DNA of 64,000 nucleotides from positions 1,612,001 to 1,676,000 of the forward strand of contig NZ_CP107928.1 of the NCBI RefSeq assembly GCF_036030735.1, in the 5' to 3' direction. Of the stretch, positions 56,348-64,000 are shown piece by piece; position 1 is the stretch's first letter; each line of letters starts with the position of its first letter. The DNA comes from Streptomyces sp. NBC_00425 (GTDB taxonomy: Bacteria; Actinomycetota; Actinomycetes; Streptomycetales; Streptomycetaceae). The notes under the pieces were generated by a model. It was not told the origin of the DNA. It made no database searches and was given only the letters and a program-made list of their open reading frames with translations. Both the position numbers and the translations under genes were made by a program.

Positions 56348-56384
56348 GCGGCCCGGCGGTGACGACCGGTCACCGCCGGGCCGC
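56348..56384. terminator. Bidirectional terminator hairpin
   Basis: A 16-bp perfect stem (56348-56363 with 56369-56384) and 5-nt loop between the convergent TPR and PepSY genes. Sequence begins GCGGCCCGGCGGTGAC. The best hairpin in the window. Confidence 0.8.
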
Positions 56385-56403
56385 TCACGCCGTCCGCGAC
56401 GGC

Positions 56404-57804
56404 TCAGGCGGCGGACGTCGCCCGCTTGCGCCGGTGCGCGATCTCGCCGACGACCACGTCCACCACGAGGAACCCGGCGAGCGGGATGCCGAGCAGCGGG
56501 ACGAAGTAGCCGACCACGGCGACCCCCGCCATCAGCGGGACCAGGACGTACGGCGGGACCTGCGCCCAGGCGCCGCGCGGGATCGGCCGGCCGAAGGCGC
56601 TGCCCCGGCCACGCTGCCACCACATGCGGTAACCCCACACGATCAGCAGGATCAGAGCGAGTGCGAGAAGCATCAGCGCGATCTGGTTGGCCAGGCCGAA
56701 CAGGACGCCGGTGTGCAGGTCGATGCCGTACCGGGTCAGCTTGGCCAGCAGCGGGTGGTCGGCGAACCGCAAGGTGTCGGTGACCTTCCCGGAGGCCGGG
56801 TCCACCGCGACCGCGTCCTGCTTCTCGGGCCAGCTGCGCTGCACCTGCTTGACGACATAGGCGGACGAGGCGTCGGCGGGCGGGACGATCTCGACCGGGT
56901 CGCCGAGACCCTCGGCGCGCGCGGCGGCCAGGACCTTGTCGAGACCCACGCCGTGTTCGCCGTCCCCGCCCGCCCCGGAGGCCGCGTCGTGGCCTGCGTG
57001 GTCGCCGCCGCTCGCGGCCGCCGACACCGACGGGGTGGCCTGGCCGAGCGAGGTGCGCAGCTCGTCGATGTGGGCGCCCGCGTACGTCGACCAGGTCAGA
57101 CCGGTCGCGGACAGGAAGAAGAAGCCGGCCGCCGCCCAGACGCCGACGGTCCCGTGCAGGCCGAGCGTGCGCCGCCGTCCGGTGACCCCGCGGACCTTGC
57201 GCTGCGCGCGCCGGCGGGAGAACCACAGCACGACTCCACCGCCCGCGATCACCCACAGCCAGCTCGCGGCGAGTTCGCTGTAGAGGCGGCCGTTCTCACC
57301 GAGGTGCAGATCGCGGTGGAACTCGTCGATCCAGGTGCGCAGCGGCAGCGCGCCCGTCGAGCCGTACTGCTCCAGCGCGCCGCGCACCTCGCCCGTGTAC
57401 GGGTCGACGAACACCGCGAGGGTGTGGGTGGCGCCGACCCCCTGGACGCCGGACAGCATCACGCGGGTGGAGGCATCGTCCTTTGGCGAGGGACGCACCG
57501 CCGAAACGGTTCCCTCCGGGTGGGCCTTGCGGGCGGCGTCGACCTGCTCGGATATCGGCAGTTTCGCGTCGCCGACGGGCACGGTCATCTCGTGCGCGTA
57601 CACGAGCTTCTCGGCCTGGAACGAGGCGGCGTACAGAAGCCCGGTGACGGCGGCGACCAGCAGGAAGGGCGCCACGAACACGCCGGCGTAGAAATGCAGA
57701 CGCAGGACCAGGGGGCGCAGCGGGGCCCACGGGCCGCGGGTCTTCGGCTCGGGGGCCGTCGGCTGCGGGGCCTCTTCCGCGGTGAGGGAGGGAGCGGTGG
57801 ACAT
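56404..57804 (-). CDS. PepSY-associated transmembrane protein
   Basis: 466 aa with four membrane segments (about 35-60, 165-185, 210-232 and 360-385) and a fifth/sixth pair near the C-terminus (405-450). PepSY domains lie in the outside loops (about 62-150; 250-350), and HFYAGVFVAPFLLVAA near 37 and GLHGTVGVWAAAGFFFL near 208 match the family. A His/Asp segment HAGHDAASG near 268 may bind metal. Relatives are linked to siderophore-iron reduction or envelope redox. Single gene, convergent with the TPR gene. Confidence 0.88.
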   Translation of the reverse strand: MSTAPSLTAEEAPQPTAPEPKTRGPWAPLRPLVLRLHFYAGVFVAPFLLVAAVTGLLYAASFQAEKLVYAHEMTVPVGDAKLPISEQVDAARKAHPEGTVSAVRPSPKDDASTRVMLSGVQGVGATHTLAVFVDPYTGEVRGALEQYGSTGALPLRTWIDEFHRDLHLGENGRLYSELAASWLWVIAGGGVVLWFSRRRAQRKVRGVTGRRRTLGLHGTVGVWAAAGFFFLSATGLTWSTYAGAHIDELRTSLGQATPSVSAAASGGDHAGHDAASGAGGDGEHGVGLDKVLAAARAEGLGDPVEIVPPADASSAYVVKQVQRSWPEKQDAVAVDPASGKVTDTLRFADHPLLAKLTRYGIDLHTGVLFGLANQIALMLLALALILLIVWGYRMWWQRGRGSAFGRPIPRGAWAQVPPYVLVPLMAGVAVVGYFVPLLGIPLAGFLVVDVVVGEIAHRRKRATSAA

Positions 57805-57975
57805 CGGCGGCTTCTCCGGGAACGGGGGGAGCGAACGGGGCGTGGGGCGTGAAACGGAGCGGGACGGGGGCTGTTCTCAGCCATGCGCTCCAGTAGTCGG
57901 GGGACGATGCCTCCGAGTTCCCGCCACTTCGAGTGACCTGCGTCACGTCGAGTGCGGCCGTGGCATGCTGGCGCG

Positions 57976-58620
57976 ATGGCATCTCCCCGTCCCCTCGCAC
58001 CCCTTGCCGAACGGATCGAGGAACTCCTCGCGCCCGGCGGCCCGTTGCCCCTCGTCCTGGCCGGACACCCCGTTCTGCGGGCGGGCACGGCGCGTTACGA
58101 GGGTCAGCTCGACCCGGCGCTGCTGGCCCGCTTCGTAGAGGCGCTGCGCCTCACCATGCACGCGGCGCCCGGCGTCGGTCTCGCCGCGCCGCAGGTCGGC
58201 GTGGAACTGCGGATCGCGGTCGTCGAGGACCCGGCGACGGTGCCGGAGGAGGTGCGCCTGGCCCGCGGGAGGGTGCCCCAGCCGTTCCGGGTGCTGGTCA
58301 ACCCGTCGTACGAACCGGTGGGTTCGGCCCGGGCCGCGTTCTTCGAGGGCTGTCTGAGCGTGCCGGGTTATCAGGCGGTGGTGGCCCGGCACGCCGAGGT
58401 CCGGCTGACCGGCGAGGACGAGCACGGCAGGCCGCTGGACGAGGTGTTCGGCGGCTGGCCCGCCCGGATCGTCCAGCACGAGACGGACCATCTCGACGGC
58501 CTGCTCTACCTCGACCGGGCCGAACCGCGCTCGCTGGCCGCGGACCGTAACGTCCTGGAGCGGTGGGCGCAGCCGACCCCGGCCGAGGCGGCGCGGGCGC
58601 TGGACTTCGAGCTGCCGTAG
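57976..58620 (+). CDS. def: Peptide deformylase
   Basis: 214 aa from ATG 57976. Removes the formyl group from new proteins. All three motifs are present: GVGLAAPQ near 66-73, EGCLSVPG (Cys126) and HETDHLDG (His168, Glu169, His172). Length and the extended N-terminus are normal for actinobacteria, which often hold several deformylases; this is probably an accessory copy, as it is not next to fmt. It ends 1 bp before the stop of the convergent oxidoreductase gene. Confidence 0.95.
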   Translation: MASPRPLAPLAERIEELLAPGGPLPLVLAGHPVLRAGTARYEGQLDPALLARFVEALRLTMHAAPGVGLAAPQVGVELRIAVVEDPATVPEEVRLARGRVPQPFRVLVNPSYEPVGSARAAFFEGCLSVPGYQAVVARHAEVRLTGEDEHGRPLDEVFGGWPARIVQHETDHLDGLLYLDRAEPRSLAADRNVLERWAQPTPAEAARALDFELP

Positions 58621-58621
58621 G

Positions 58622-60040
58622 TCAGTTGTCCCGGTACGCCTCCAGCAGGCGCAACCACACCTCGCTGATCGTCGGGTAGGACGGGACGGCGTGCCACAGC
58701 CGGGCGATCGGCACCTGGCCGACGACGGCGACGGTCGCGGAGTGGATCAGCTCGCCGACGCCGGGACCGACGAAGGTGACCCCGCGCAGGATCTCCCGCT
58801 CCAGGTCGACGACCATCCGGGCGCGGCCCCGGTAGCCCTCGGCGTACAGTCCGGCTCCCGCCACCGACGACATGTCGACGTCGACGGCCCGTACCCGGTG
58901 CCCGGCCCGTTCCGCCTCCGCGAGGGACAGGCCGACCGAGGCAGCCTCCGGGTCGGTGAACACGACCTGCGGAACGCACTCGTGGTCGGCGGTGGCGGTG
59001 TGGGCGCCCCACGGGTCGTTCTGCGCCGGGGATGTTCCGGCGGCACGGGCGGCGATGGCCGCGCCCGCGATCCGGGCCTGGTACTTGCCCTGGTGGGTGA
59101 GCAGGGCACGGTGGTTGACGTCGCCCACCCCGTAGAGCCAGTCGGTGCCGGTGACGCGCAGGCTGTCGTCGACCCCGAGCCAGGAGCCGGGTTCCAGGCC
59201 GACCGTCTCGAGGCCGATGTCGTCGGTGCGCGGGGCGCGGCCGACGGCGAAGAGGATCTCGTCGGCCTCGATGCGCTCCCCGGAGTCGGTGACGACCACG
59301 ACGACGCCGTCCGTGCGCGTCACCGACGCCACCGAGGTGCCGGTGCGCACGTCCGCGCCGGCCTCGGTCAGCGCCTCGGCGACGAGCGCGCCGGCGAACG
59401 GCTCCATGCGGTCGAGCAGGCCCTTGCCCCGCACCAGGAGGGTGACCTGCGAGCCGAGAGCCTGCCAGGCGGTGGCCATCTCGGTGGCGACGACTCCCCC
59501 GCCGACCACGACGAGCCGACCGGGCGCGGCCTGGGCGCTGGTGGCCTCCCGGCTCGTCCAGGGCCGGACCTCGGCGAGGCCGGGCAGGTCCGGCAGGACG
59601 GCGCGGGTGCCGGTGGCGACGACGACCGCGTGGCGGGCCGTGAGCACGGTGTCCCCCACGGTCACCGTGCGCGGGCCGGTCAGTCGGCCGTGGCCGCGGT
59701 GGAGGTCCGCGCCGATGCTCTTGAGCCAGTCGGCCTGACCGTCGTCCGTCCAGTCGCCGGTGTACCAGTTGCGGCGGGCGAGGACGGCCTCGGCGTCCAG
59801 GGGGCCCTGCACGGCCTGGCGCAGGCCGGGCAGCCTGCGGGCGTCGGCGCGGGCGATGACCGGGCGCAGCAGGGCCTTGCTGGGCATACAGGCCCAGTAC
59901 GAGCACTCGCCGCCGACGAGTTCGCTCTCCACGACCGCGGTGGTGAGGCCGGCCGCGCGGGTGCGGTCGGCGACGTTCTCCCCCACGGGCCCGGCCCCGA
60001 GCACCACGACGTCGTAAGCGTTGGTTTCCGTTTCCGTCAT
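58622..60040 (-). CDS. Pyridine nucleotide-disulfide oxidoreductase (dihydrolipoamide-dehydrogenase-like)
   Basis: 472 aa from ATG 60040. FAD motif GAGPVGENVADR near 14; redox motif GGECSYWACMPSK near 42-54 with the active pair Cys-x4-Cys (usual form CxNxGC); NAD(P) motif VVGGGVVATEMA near 200; GVGDVNHRALL near 322; and a C-terminal HAVPSYPTISE in the place of HPTLSE. The altered active-site and C-terminal motifs show it is not a standard Lpd; the substrate is unknown. It is divergent from a thioredoxin gene with 141 bp between. Confidence 0.87.
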   Translation of the reverse strand: MTETETNAYDVVVLGAGPVGENVADRTRAAGLTTAVVESELVGGECSYWACMPSKALLRPVIARADARRLPGLRQAVQGPLDAEAVLARRNWYTGDWTDDGQADWLKSIGADLHRGHGRLTGPRTVTVGDTVLTARHAVVVATGTRAVLPDLPGLAEVRPWTSREATSAQAAPGRLVVVGGGVVATEMATAWQALGSQVTLLVRGKGLLDRMEPFAGALVAEALTEAGADVRTGTSVASVTRTDGVVVVVTDSGERIEADEILFAVGRAPRTDDIGLETVGLEPGSWLGVDDSLRVTGTDWLYGVGDVNHRALLTHQGKYQARIAGAAIAARAAGTSPAQNDPWGAHTATADHECVPQVVFTDPEAASVGLSLAEAERAGHRVRAVDVDMSSVAGAGLYAEGYRGRARMVVDLEREILRGVTFVGPGVGELIHSATVAVVGQVPIARLWHAVPSYPTISEVWLRLLEAYRDN

Positions 60041-60181
60041 GGGGTCAGTCTGGTGGGTGGTGTGCGGGGTGGCCACACGGGTAGGGGCGCGGAATACGCG
60101 TCCGGCCGCCGGCGTTGTCACGGGCGGCTTCACCCCATGTCGGGACACACCCGACGAACTCCGGGAAGAGGGAATCAGGTC

Positions 60182-60586
60182 ATGAGCAGCACCGTGGAGC
60201 TCACCAAGGAGAACTTCGACCAGACGGTCACCGACAACGACTTCGTCCTGATCGACTTCTGGGCGTCCTGGTGCGGACCGTGCCGTCAGTTCGCCCCGGT
60301 CTACGACAAGGCGGCCGAGGCCAACCCCGACCTTGTGTTCGGCAAGGTGGACACCGAGGCCCAGCCGGAGCTGGCCGAGGCCTTCGGCATCCAGTCGATC
60401 CCGACGCTGATGATCGTGCGCGACCGGGTCGCCGTGTTCGCCCAGCCCGGCGCGCTGCCCGAGGCCGCCCTGACGGACGTCATCGGACAGGCGCGGGGGC
60501 TGGACATGGACGAGGTGCGCAGGTCCATCGAGAAGGAGCAGGCCGCGAGCGAGGCCGGCGACTCCCCGGCGACCCAGGGCGAGTAG
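60182..60586 (+). CDS. Thioredoxin
   Basis: 134 aa from ATG 60182. Active site WCGPC at 30-34 and cis-Pro motif SIPTLM near 77; the last 20 residues form an acidic tail beyond the 110-aa core. A secondary thioredoxin, since trxA usually lies near trxB. Adjacent and divergent to an atypical disulfide oxidoreductase, which could be its electron source, though that link is inference. Confidence 0.94.
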   Translation: MSSTVELTKENFDQTVTDNDFVLIDFWASWCGPCRQFAPVYDKAAEANPDLVFGKVDTEAQPELAEAFGIQSIPTLMIVRDRVAVFAQPGALPEAALTDVIGQARGLDMDEVRRSIEKEQAASEAGDSPATQGE

Positions 60587-60620
60587 GCCCCGGCGAGCTG
60601 TCCGCCGGCGAGCGGGCGCC

Positions 60621-62057
60621 CTAGAACGGGTAGGGCGCCACGTCGGCCCGCACCGTCGTCCACCGGACGTCGGTGAACGCCTCCAGGTTGGCCTCGCCGC
60701 CGAACCGGGCGCCGGTGCCCGAGGCGGCCACTCCGCCGAAGGGCGCCACGGCCTCGTCGTTCACTGTCTGGTCGTTGATGTGCACGATGCCGGTCGGAAC
60801 GCGCTCGGCCAGGTCGAGGCCGCGGGCGGCGTCACGGGTGACGATGCCGAGCGAGAGCCCGTAGGAGCTGCGCGCGGCCAGCGCCGCCGCCTCGTCCGGC
60901 GTGGTGAAGGGGCGCACGGGGGCCACCGGGCCGAAGACCTCCTCCGCGTAGGCGGGAGTGTCGTCGTCGACGCCCGCGAGGACCGTCGGCCGGTAGAAGC
61001 GGTCCTGGTGCGTGCCGCCCGCGGCGAGTTTCGCCCCGGCCGCGGTGCTGGCCTCCACCAGGCCGTGCACCTTGGCGAGTTGGCCGTCGTCGATGAGCGG
61101 GCCGAGGTGGACCTGTGCGCGGTGCGGGTCGCCGACGGCGAGCGCGTCCGCCTTCGCCGCGAGCCGTTCGACGTACTCCTCGTAGAGGGAGGCGTGCACC
61201 AGGTGGCGGCCGGTGGTCATGCAGATCTGGCCCTGGTGGAAGAACGAGCCCCAGGCGGCCGTGGAGATCACCGCGTCGAGGTCGGCGTCCTCCAGCACGA
61301 TCAGGGCGGAGTTGCCGCCGAGTTCGAGGTGCGCGCGCTTGAGGTGACGTCCGGCCGCCTCTCCGACGGCCCGGCCGGCCGCGGTGGAGCCGGTGAACGA
61401 GATGACCGGCACGCGCGGGTCGGCGACGAGGGCCTCGCCGGTCTCGGCGCCGCCCGGGAGGACGTGCAGCAGGTCCTCGGGCAGTCCCGCCTGCGCGAAC
61501 ACCGCGGCCAGCGACAGCCCGCCGCAGACGGCGGTGCGCGGGTCCGGCTTGAGGACGACGGCGTTGCCGAGCGCGAGGGCGGGCGCGACGGAGCGGATGG
61601 ACAGGATCAGCGGGGCGTTGAAGGGGGAGATCACGCCCACGACGCCGACGGGGACCCGCCGGGTGTACGACAGCCGGGGCGCCTCGCTGGGCAGGACCTG
61701 GCCGGCCGGGCGGGACGCGAGGGCGGCGGCCTCGTAGCACTCCTGGGCCGCGACGTGCAGCTCGAAGTCGGCCTTGCCCGCGATGGAGCCCGACTCGCGG
61801 ACGATCCACTCGCGCAGCTCCTCGGCGTGCGCGGCGAACAGGTCGCCCGCCCGGCGCAGCACCCCGGCACGGACGAAGTGCGGGGCGCGCGCCCACTCGG
61901 TCTGCGCGGCGCGGGCCGCCTCGGCGGCGGGCGCGACGTCCGCGCCGGCCGCCAGGACGACCGTGCCCAGCTGCTCACCGGTGGCGGGCTCGGTGACGGT
62001 GTGGCGCGGCCCCGACAGGGTGCGGGACTGCCAGTTGGTGGGGTCGAGCAACGGCAT
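60621..62057 (-). CDS. Aromatic aldehyde dehydrogenase (benzaldehyde/vanillin-type)
   Basis: 478 aa. Catalytic Cys279 in FFHQGQICMTTGR and Glu245 in RAHLELGGNSALIV; FTGSTAAGRAVG near 221 binds NAD. The subgroup look (SRPAGQVLPSE, ISPFNAPLILSIRSVAPAL) matches benzaldehyde and vanillin dehydrogenases. Adjacent to pobA, it would oxidise 4-hydroxybenzaldehyde to 4-hydroxybenzoate, which PobA then hydroxylates. 39 bp separate it from the pobA stop, on the same strand. Confidence 0.88.
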   Translation of the reverse strand: MPLLDPTNWQSRTLSGPRHTVTEPATGEQLGTVVLAAGADVAPAAEAARAAQTEWARAPHFVRAGVLRRAGDLFAAHAEELREWIVRESGSIAGKADFELHVAAQECYEAAALASRPAGQVLPSEAPRLSYTRRVPVGVVGVISPFNAPLILSIRSVAPALALGNAVVLKPDPRTAVCGGLSLAAVFAQAGLPEDLLHVLPGGAETGEALVADPRVPVISFTGSTAAGRAVGEAAGRHLKRAHLELGGNSALIVLEDADLDAVISTAAWGSFFHQGQICMTTGRHLVHASLYEEYVERLAAKADALAVGDPHRAQVHLGPLIDDGQLAKVHGLVEASTAAGAKLAAGGTHQDRFYRPTVLAGVDDDTPAYAEEVFGPVAPVRPFTTPDEAAALAARSSYGLSLGIVTRDAARGLDLAERVPTGIVHINDQTVNDEAVAPFGGVAASGTGARFGGEANLEAFTDVRWTTVRADVAPYPF

Positions 62058-62096
62058 GGGGGCTCTCCGATCGGTGACCCGCGGGCTTCACCGCTC

Positions 62097-63278
62097 TCAC
62101 GGGGAGAGGGGAAGTCCCGTGTAGTTCGCCGCCAGTTCGGCGGCCGCGTGGCGGGATGCGGTGATCCGGCGCAGCCGGGCGAGCTGCATCCGGTGGTCGA
62201 ACGCATCCCCATCTGGTTGAGCGTGCAACATCCTAGTCATGTCGTAGGAGAATCGGGTGGCCTGCCACACACGTCGCAGGCACAGGTCCGAGTACCCGTC
62301 CAGGAGTCGCGTCGACCCCCGGTCGTGCAGTTCGGCAAAGGCCCTGGCCAGGATCCGGACGTCGGAGACGGCGAGGTTGAGTCCCTTGGCGCCGGTGGGC
62401 GGGACGATGTGGGCGGCGTCGCCGGCCAGCACCAGCCGGCCGTGCCGCATCGGCTCGTGGACGACACTGCGCATCCTGGTCACGGACCTGGCGGTGATCG
62501 GGCCGCGACGCAAGCTCCAGTCGGCGTCGACGGCGAAGCGCGCGGCGAGCTCGTCCCAGATCCGCTCGTCGGGCCAGTCCCGCAGGCTCGTGCCGCGGGG
62601 GACCTGGAGGTAGAGCCGGGAGACGTGCGGCGAGCGCATGCTGTGCAGGGCGAAGCCGCGTGCGTGGCGTGCGTAGATCAACTCGTCGCAGGAGGGCGGC
62701 ACTTCGGCGGTGACGCCGAGCCAGGAGTACGGGTAGTCATGGGCGTATGTGCGACCGTCGGCCGCGTCCGGGAAGGCGTTGCGGGCGACGCCGTGGGAGC
62801 CGTCGCAGCCCGCCACCCACGCGCAGTGCAGGGTCCGTTCCCGGCCTTCGTGCCGGAATCGCACGACGGGGGTCTCGCTCTGCGGCCGCTCGACGGCGAG
62901 CGCCTCCGCCTCGAACAACAGGGGCGGCCCGTCGGCCAGTTGAAGCGCGACGAGATCCTTCACGATCTCCGTCTGGGCGTAGATCGTGACCGTGCGGCCA
63001 CCGGTGAGGGCGGGGAAGTCGAGGCGATGGCGTTCGCCGTCGAAGCGCAGCTCGATGCCGTGGTGCACCAGGCCCTCGGCGTCCAACCGGTCGGCGGCGC
63101 CGGCCGCGCGCAGCGCGTCGACCGTGCCCTGCTCCAGCATTCCGGCACGCTGGCGCCCCTCCGCGTGGGCGCGCGTCCTGCTCTCCAGCACGACACAGGC
63201 GATTCCCGCCCGGTGCAGCAGACGGGCGAGCAGCAGCCCCGCCGGGCCGCCGCCGATGATGCCGACCGTGGTGCGCAT
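62097..63278 (-). CDS. pobA: 4-hydroxybenzoate 3-monooxygenase
   Basis: 393 aa, the usual length. FAD-binding GGGPAGLLLARLL near 9, the conserved SRTRAHAEGRQRAG region near 33-46, DG motif CDGSHGVAR near 160, and GDAAHIVPPTGAKGLNLAVSDV near 285. Forms protocatechuate from 4-hydroxybenzoate, linking to pcaIJF elsewhere in this window (ring-cleavage genes are not in view). Transcribed from a possible operon lacI-type regulator, pobA, aldehyde dehydrogenase; 25 bp separate it from the regulator stop. Confidence 0.93.
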   Translation of the reverse strand: MRTTVGIIGGGPAGLLLARLLHRAGIACVVLESRTRAHAEGRQRAGMLEQGTVDALRAAGAADRLDAEGLVHHGIELRFDGERHRLDFPALTGGRTVTIYAQTEIVKDLVALQLADGPPLLFEAEALAVERPQSETPVVRFRHEGRERTLHCAWVAGCDGSHGVARNAFPDAADGRTYAHDYPYSWLGVTAEVPPSCDELIYARHARGFALHSMRSPHVSRLYLQVPRGTSLRDWPDERIWDELAARFAVDADWSLRRGPITARSVTRMRSVVHEPMRHGRLVLAGDAAHIVPPTGAKGLNLAVSDVRILARAFAELHDRGSTRLLDGYSDLCLRRVWQATRFSYDMTRMLHAQPDGDAFDHRMQLARLRRITASRHAAAELAANYTGLPLSP

Positions 63279-63303
63279 GGCGTGCCTCCCCCTGGACGGT
63301 AGT

Positions 63304-64000
63304 TCAGCTGGAGTCGCGGTGCACCACGGCGACCGTGAACCACGCGTGCGACTCGGGAGCCGCCGCGGGGTTGCGGACCGCCCGGTCCACCAGGGAGGCG
63401 AGGTCGCGGCCGGAGGGCAGCGTGATCCGCACGGTGCTCAGCCGCGGCCGAAGCAGCCGGCCGAGCAGCAGGTCGTCGGCCCCGATGACGGCCACGTCCT
63501 CGGGAACGCGCAGGCCGGCGTCTCGCAGGGCGCGCAACAGCAGCATGGCGTACTCGTCGTTGTAGGCGAACACTGCGTCGAGACCGAGGCCGTGCCAGCG
63601 CGCGGCGAGGGCGTCCGCGGACTCCTCCGTGTAGGCGAGGGGCAGCTCGGTGACGGTGGCGTCGGTGCCCCGCAGGGCCTCACGGGCGCCCGCGAGGCGG
63701 GGCGCGGAGAACAGCTCCATGCCGCGTTCCTCCGGAACCACCACCCCGATCCGGCGGCGCCCGCGGGCGTGGAGGTGCCCGGCGGCTCCCCGGCCGACGT
63801 CGGCCTGGTCCAGGAGCATCGCGTGCGCGCCCTCGACGGCCTCGGGGCCGAGGGTCACCACGGCCCGGGCGCCGGACCGCTTGAGGATCGCCACCCCTTC
63901 GGGTCCGATGCCGGTGCCGGGCACCAGCACGGCGACGGGTCTCAGCTCGGCCCACGCGCGGGCGGCGTCGTCACCGCTCACGCCGCTCGCGCCGTACTGG
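63304..64000 (-). CDS. LacI/GalR-type transcriptional regulator (partial, N-terminus beyond window)
   Basis: The frame is open from the window end to the stop at 63304. About 232 residues of the periplasmic-binding-like effector domain are seen: VAVLVPGTGIGPEGVAILKRSG, FAYNDEYAMLLLRALRD and IGADDLLLGRLLRPRLSTVR (shortened motifs); the helix-turn-helix lies outside. A LacI-type regulator next to pobA is uncommon, since pobA is usually under an AraC or IclR protein. It may control pobA and the dehydrogenase in the same operon. Confidence 0.85.
   Translation of the reverse strand, partial: QYGASGVSGDDAARAWAELRPVAVLVPGTGIGPEGVAILKRSGARAVVTLGPEAVEGAHAMLLDQADVGRGAAGHLHARGRRRIGVVVPEERGMELFSAPRLAGAREALRGTDATVTELPLAYTEESADALAARWHGLGLDAVFAYNDEYAMLLLRALRDAGLRVPEDVAVIGADDLLLGRLLRPRLSTVRITLPSGRDLASLVDRAVRNPAAAPESHAWFTVAVVHRDSS

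Overview
The DNA looks like a Streptomyces chromosome. GC is very high with strong G/C bias at third codon positions, GTG and TTG starts are common, 4-nt start/stop overlaps (ATGA, GTGA) are frequent, and the families are typical of the genus (NarL-type two-component systems, group 1h [NiFe] hydrogenase, SecDF fusion, PAS-LuxR-like boxes, one TTA codon). I recognise no tRNA, rRNA, CRISPR array or transposase.

Region 1 (about 1-11.5 kb) is the edge of a type I polyketide (macrolide-like) cluster. A modular PKS runs off the left end on the minus strand. It has a KSQ loading module with a methylmalonyl-type AT, followed by an extension module with a methylmalonyl-type AT and an A-type KR. The module-1 AT lies in a block of extreme strand skew (GRINS-like) that also holds a one-base frameshift. 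Divergent from the PKS are an NDP-hexose 2,3-dehydratase and a 3-ketoreductase for a 2,6-dideoxysugar, then a TetR regulator and a membrane protein with a TTA codon. A near-match to the PAS-LuxR box lies in the PKS/sugar divergent promoter region and a weaker one lies before tetR.

Region 2 (11.6-20.9 kb) holds a DUF4232 remnant, a methyltransferase, two NarL-type two-component systems, a hemolysin III-like membrane protein, and an ABC/FtsX exporter. Region 3 (20.9-26.4 kb) has pcaFIJ (last steps of the beta-ketoadipate pathway) with a divergent LysR regulator, and a secreted GH54 arabinofuranosidase with a ricin-type lectin domain.

Region 4 (27-42.9 kb, all minus strand) is a complete group 1h, high-affinity uptake [NiFe] hydrogenase locus. 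In transcription order it has two small proteins, hypX, small subunit, large subunit, NifU-like protein, three poorly characterised proteins, maturation protease, a 34-aa membrane microprotein, then hypA, B, F, C, D and E. Nearly every junction in the structural/accessory block is a 4-nt overlap. The locus encodes enzyme, metal insertion (HypAB), CN synthesis (HypEF), CO supply (HypX), cluster assembly (HypCD) and C-terminal processing.

Region 5 (43-51.6 kb) pairs an OmpR-type two-component system with a divergently transcribed ferric-reductase-like membrane flavocytochrome and an exported FMN-binding protein. The shared promoter region carries two arrays of 11-bp repeats. A Rieske oxygenase and a fused SecDF follow. 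Region 6 (51.7-56.4 kb) has a NarL-type system divergent from an operon of two DksA/TraR zinc-finger proteins and a short MreB-like actin homologue, then MarR and a TPR protein sharing a TAGT-N10-ACTA operator. Region 7 (56.4-64 kb) has a PepSY membrane protein, peptide deformylase, a disulfide oxidoreductase divergent from thioredoxin, and an apparent operon of a LacI-type regulator (cut by the window end), pobA and an aromatic aldehyde dehydrogenase. That operon would make protocatechuate, which feeds the pathway completed by pcaIJF in region 3.
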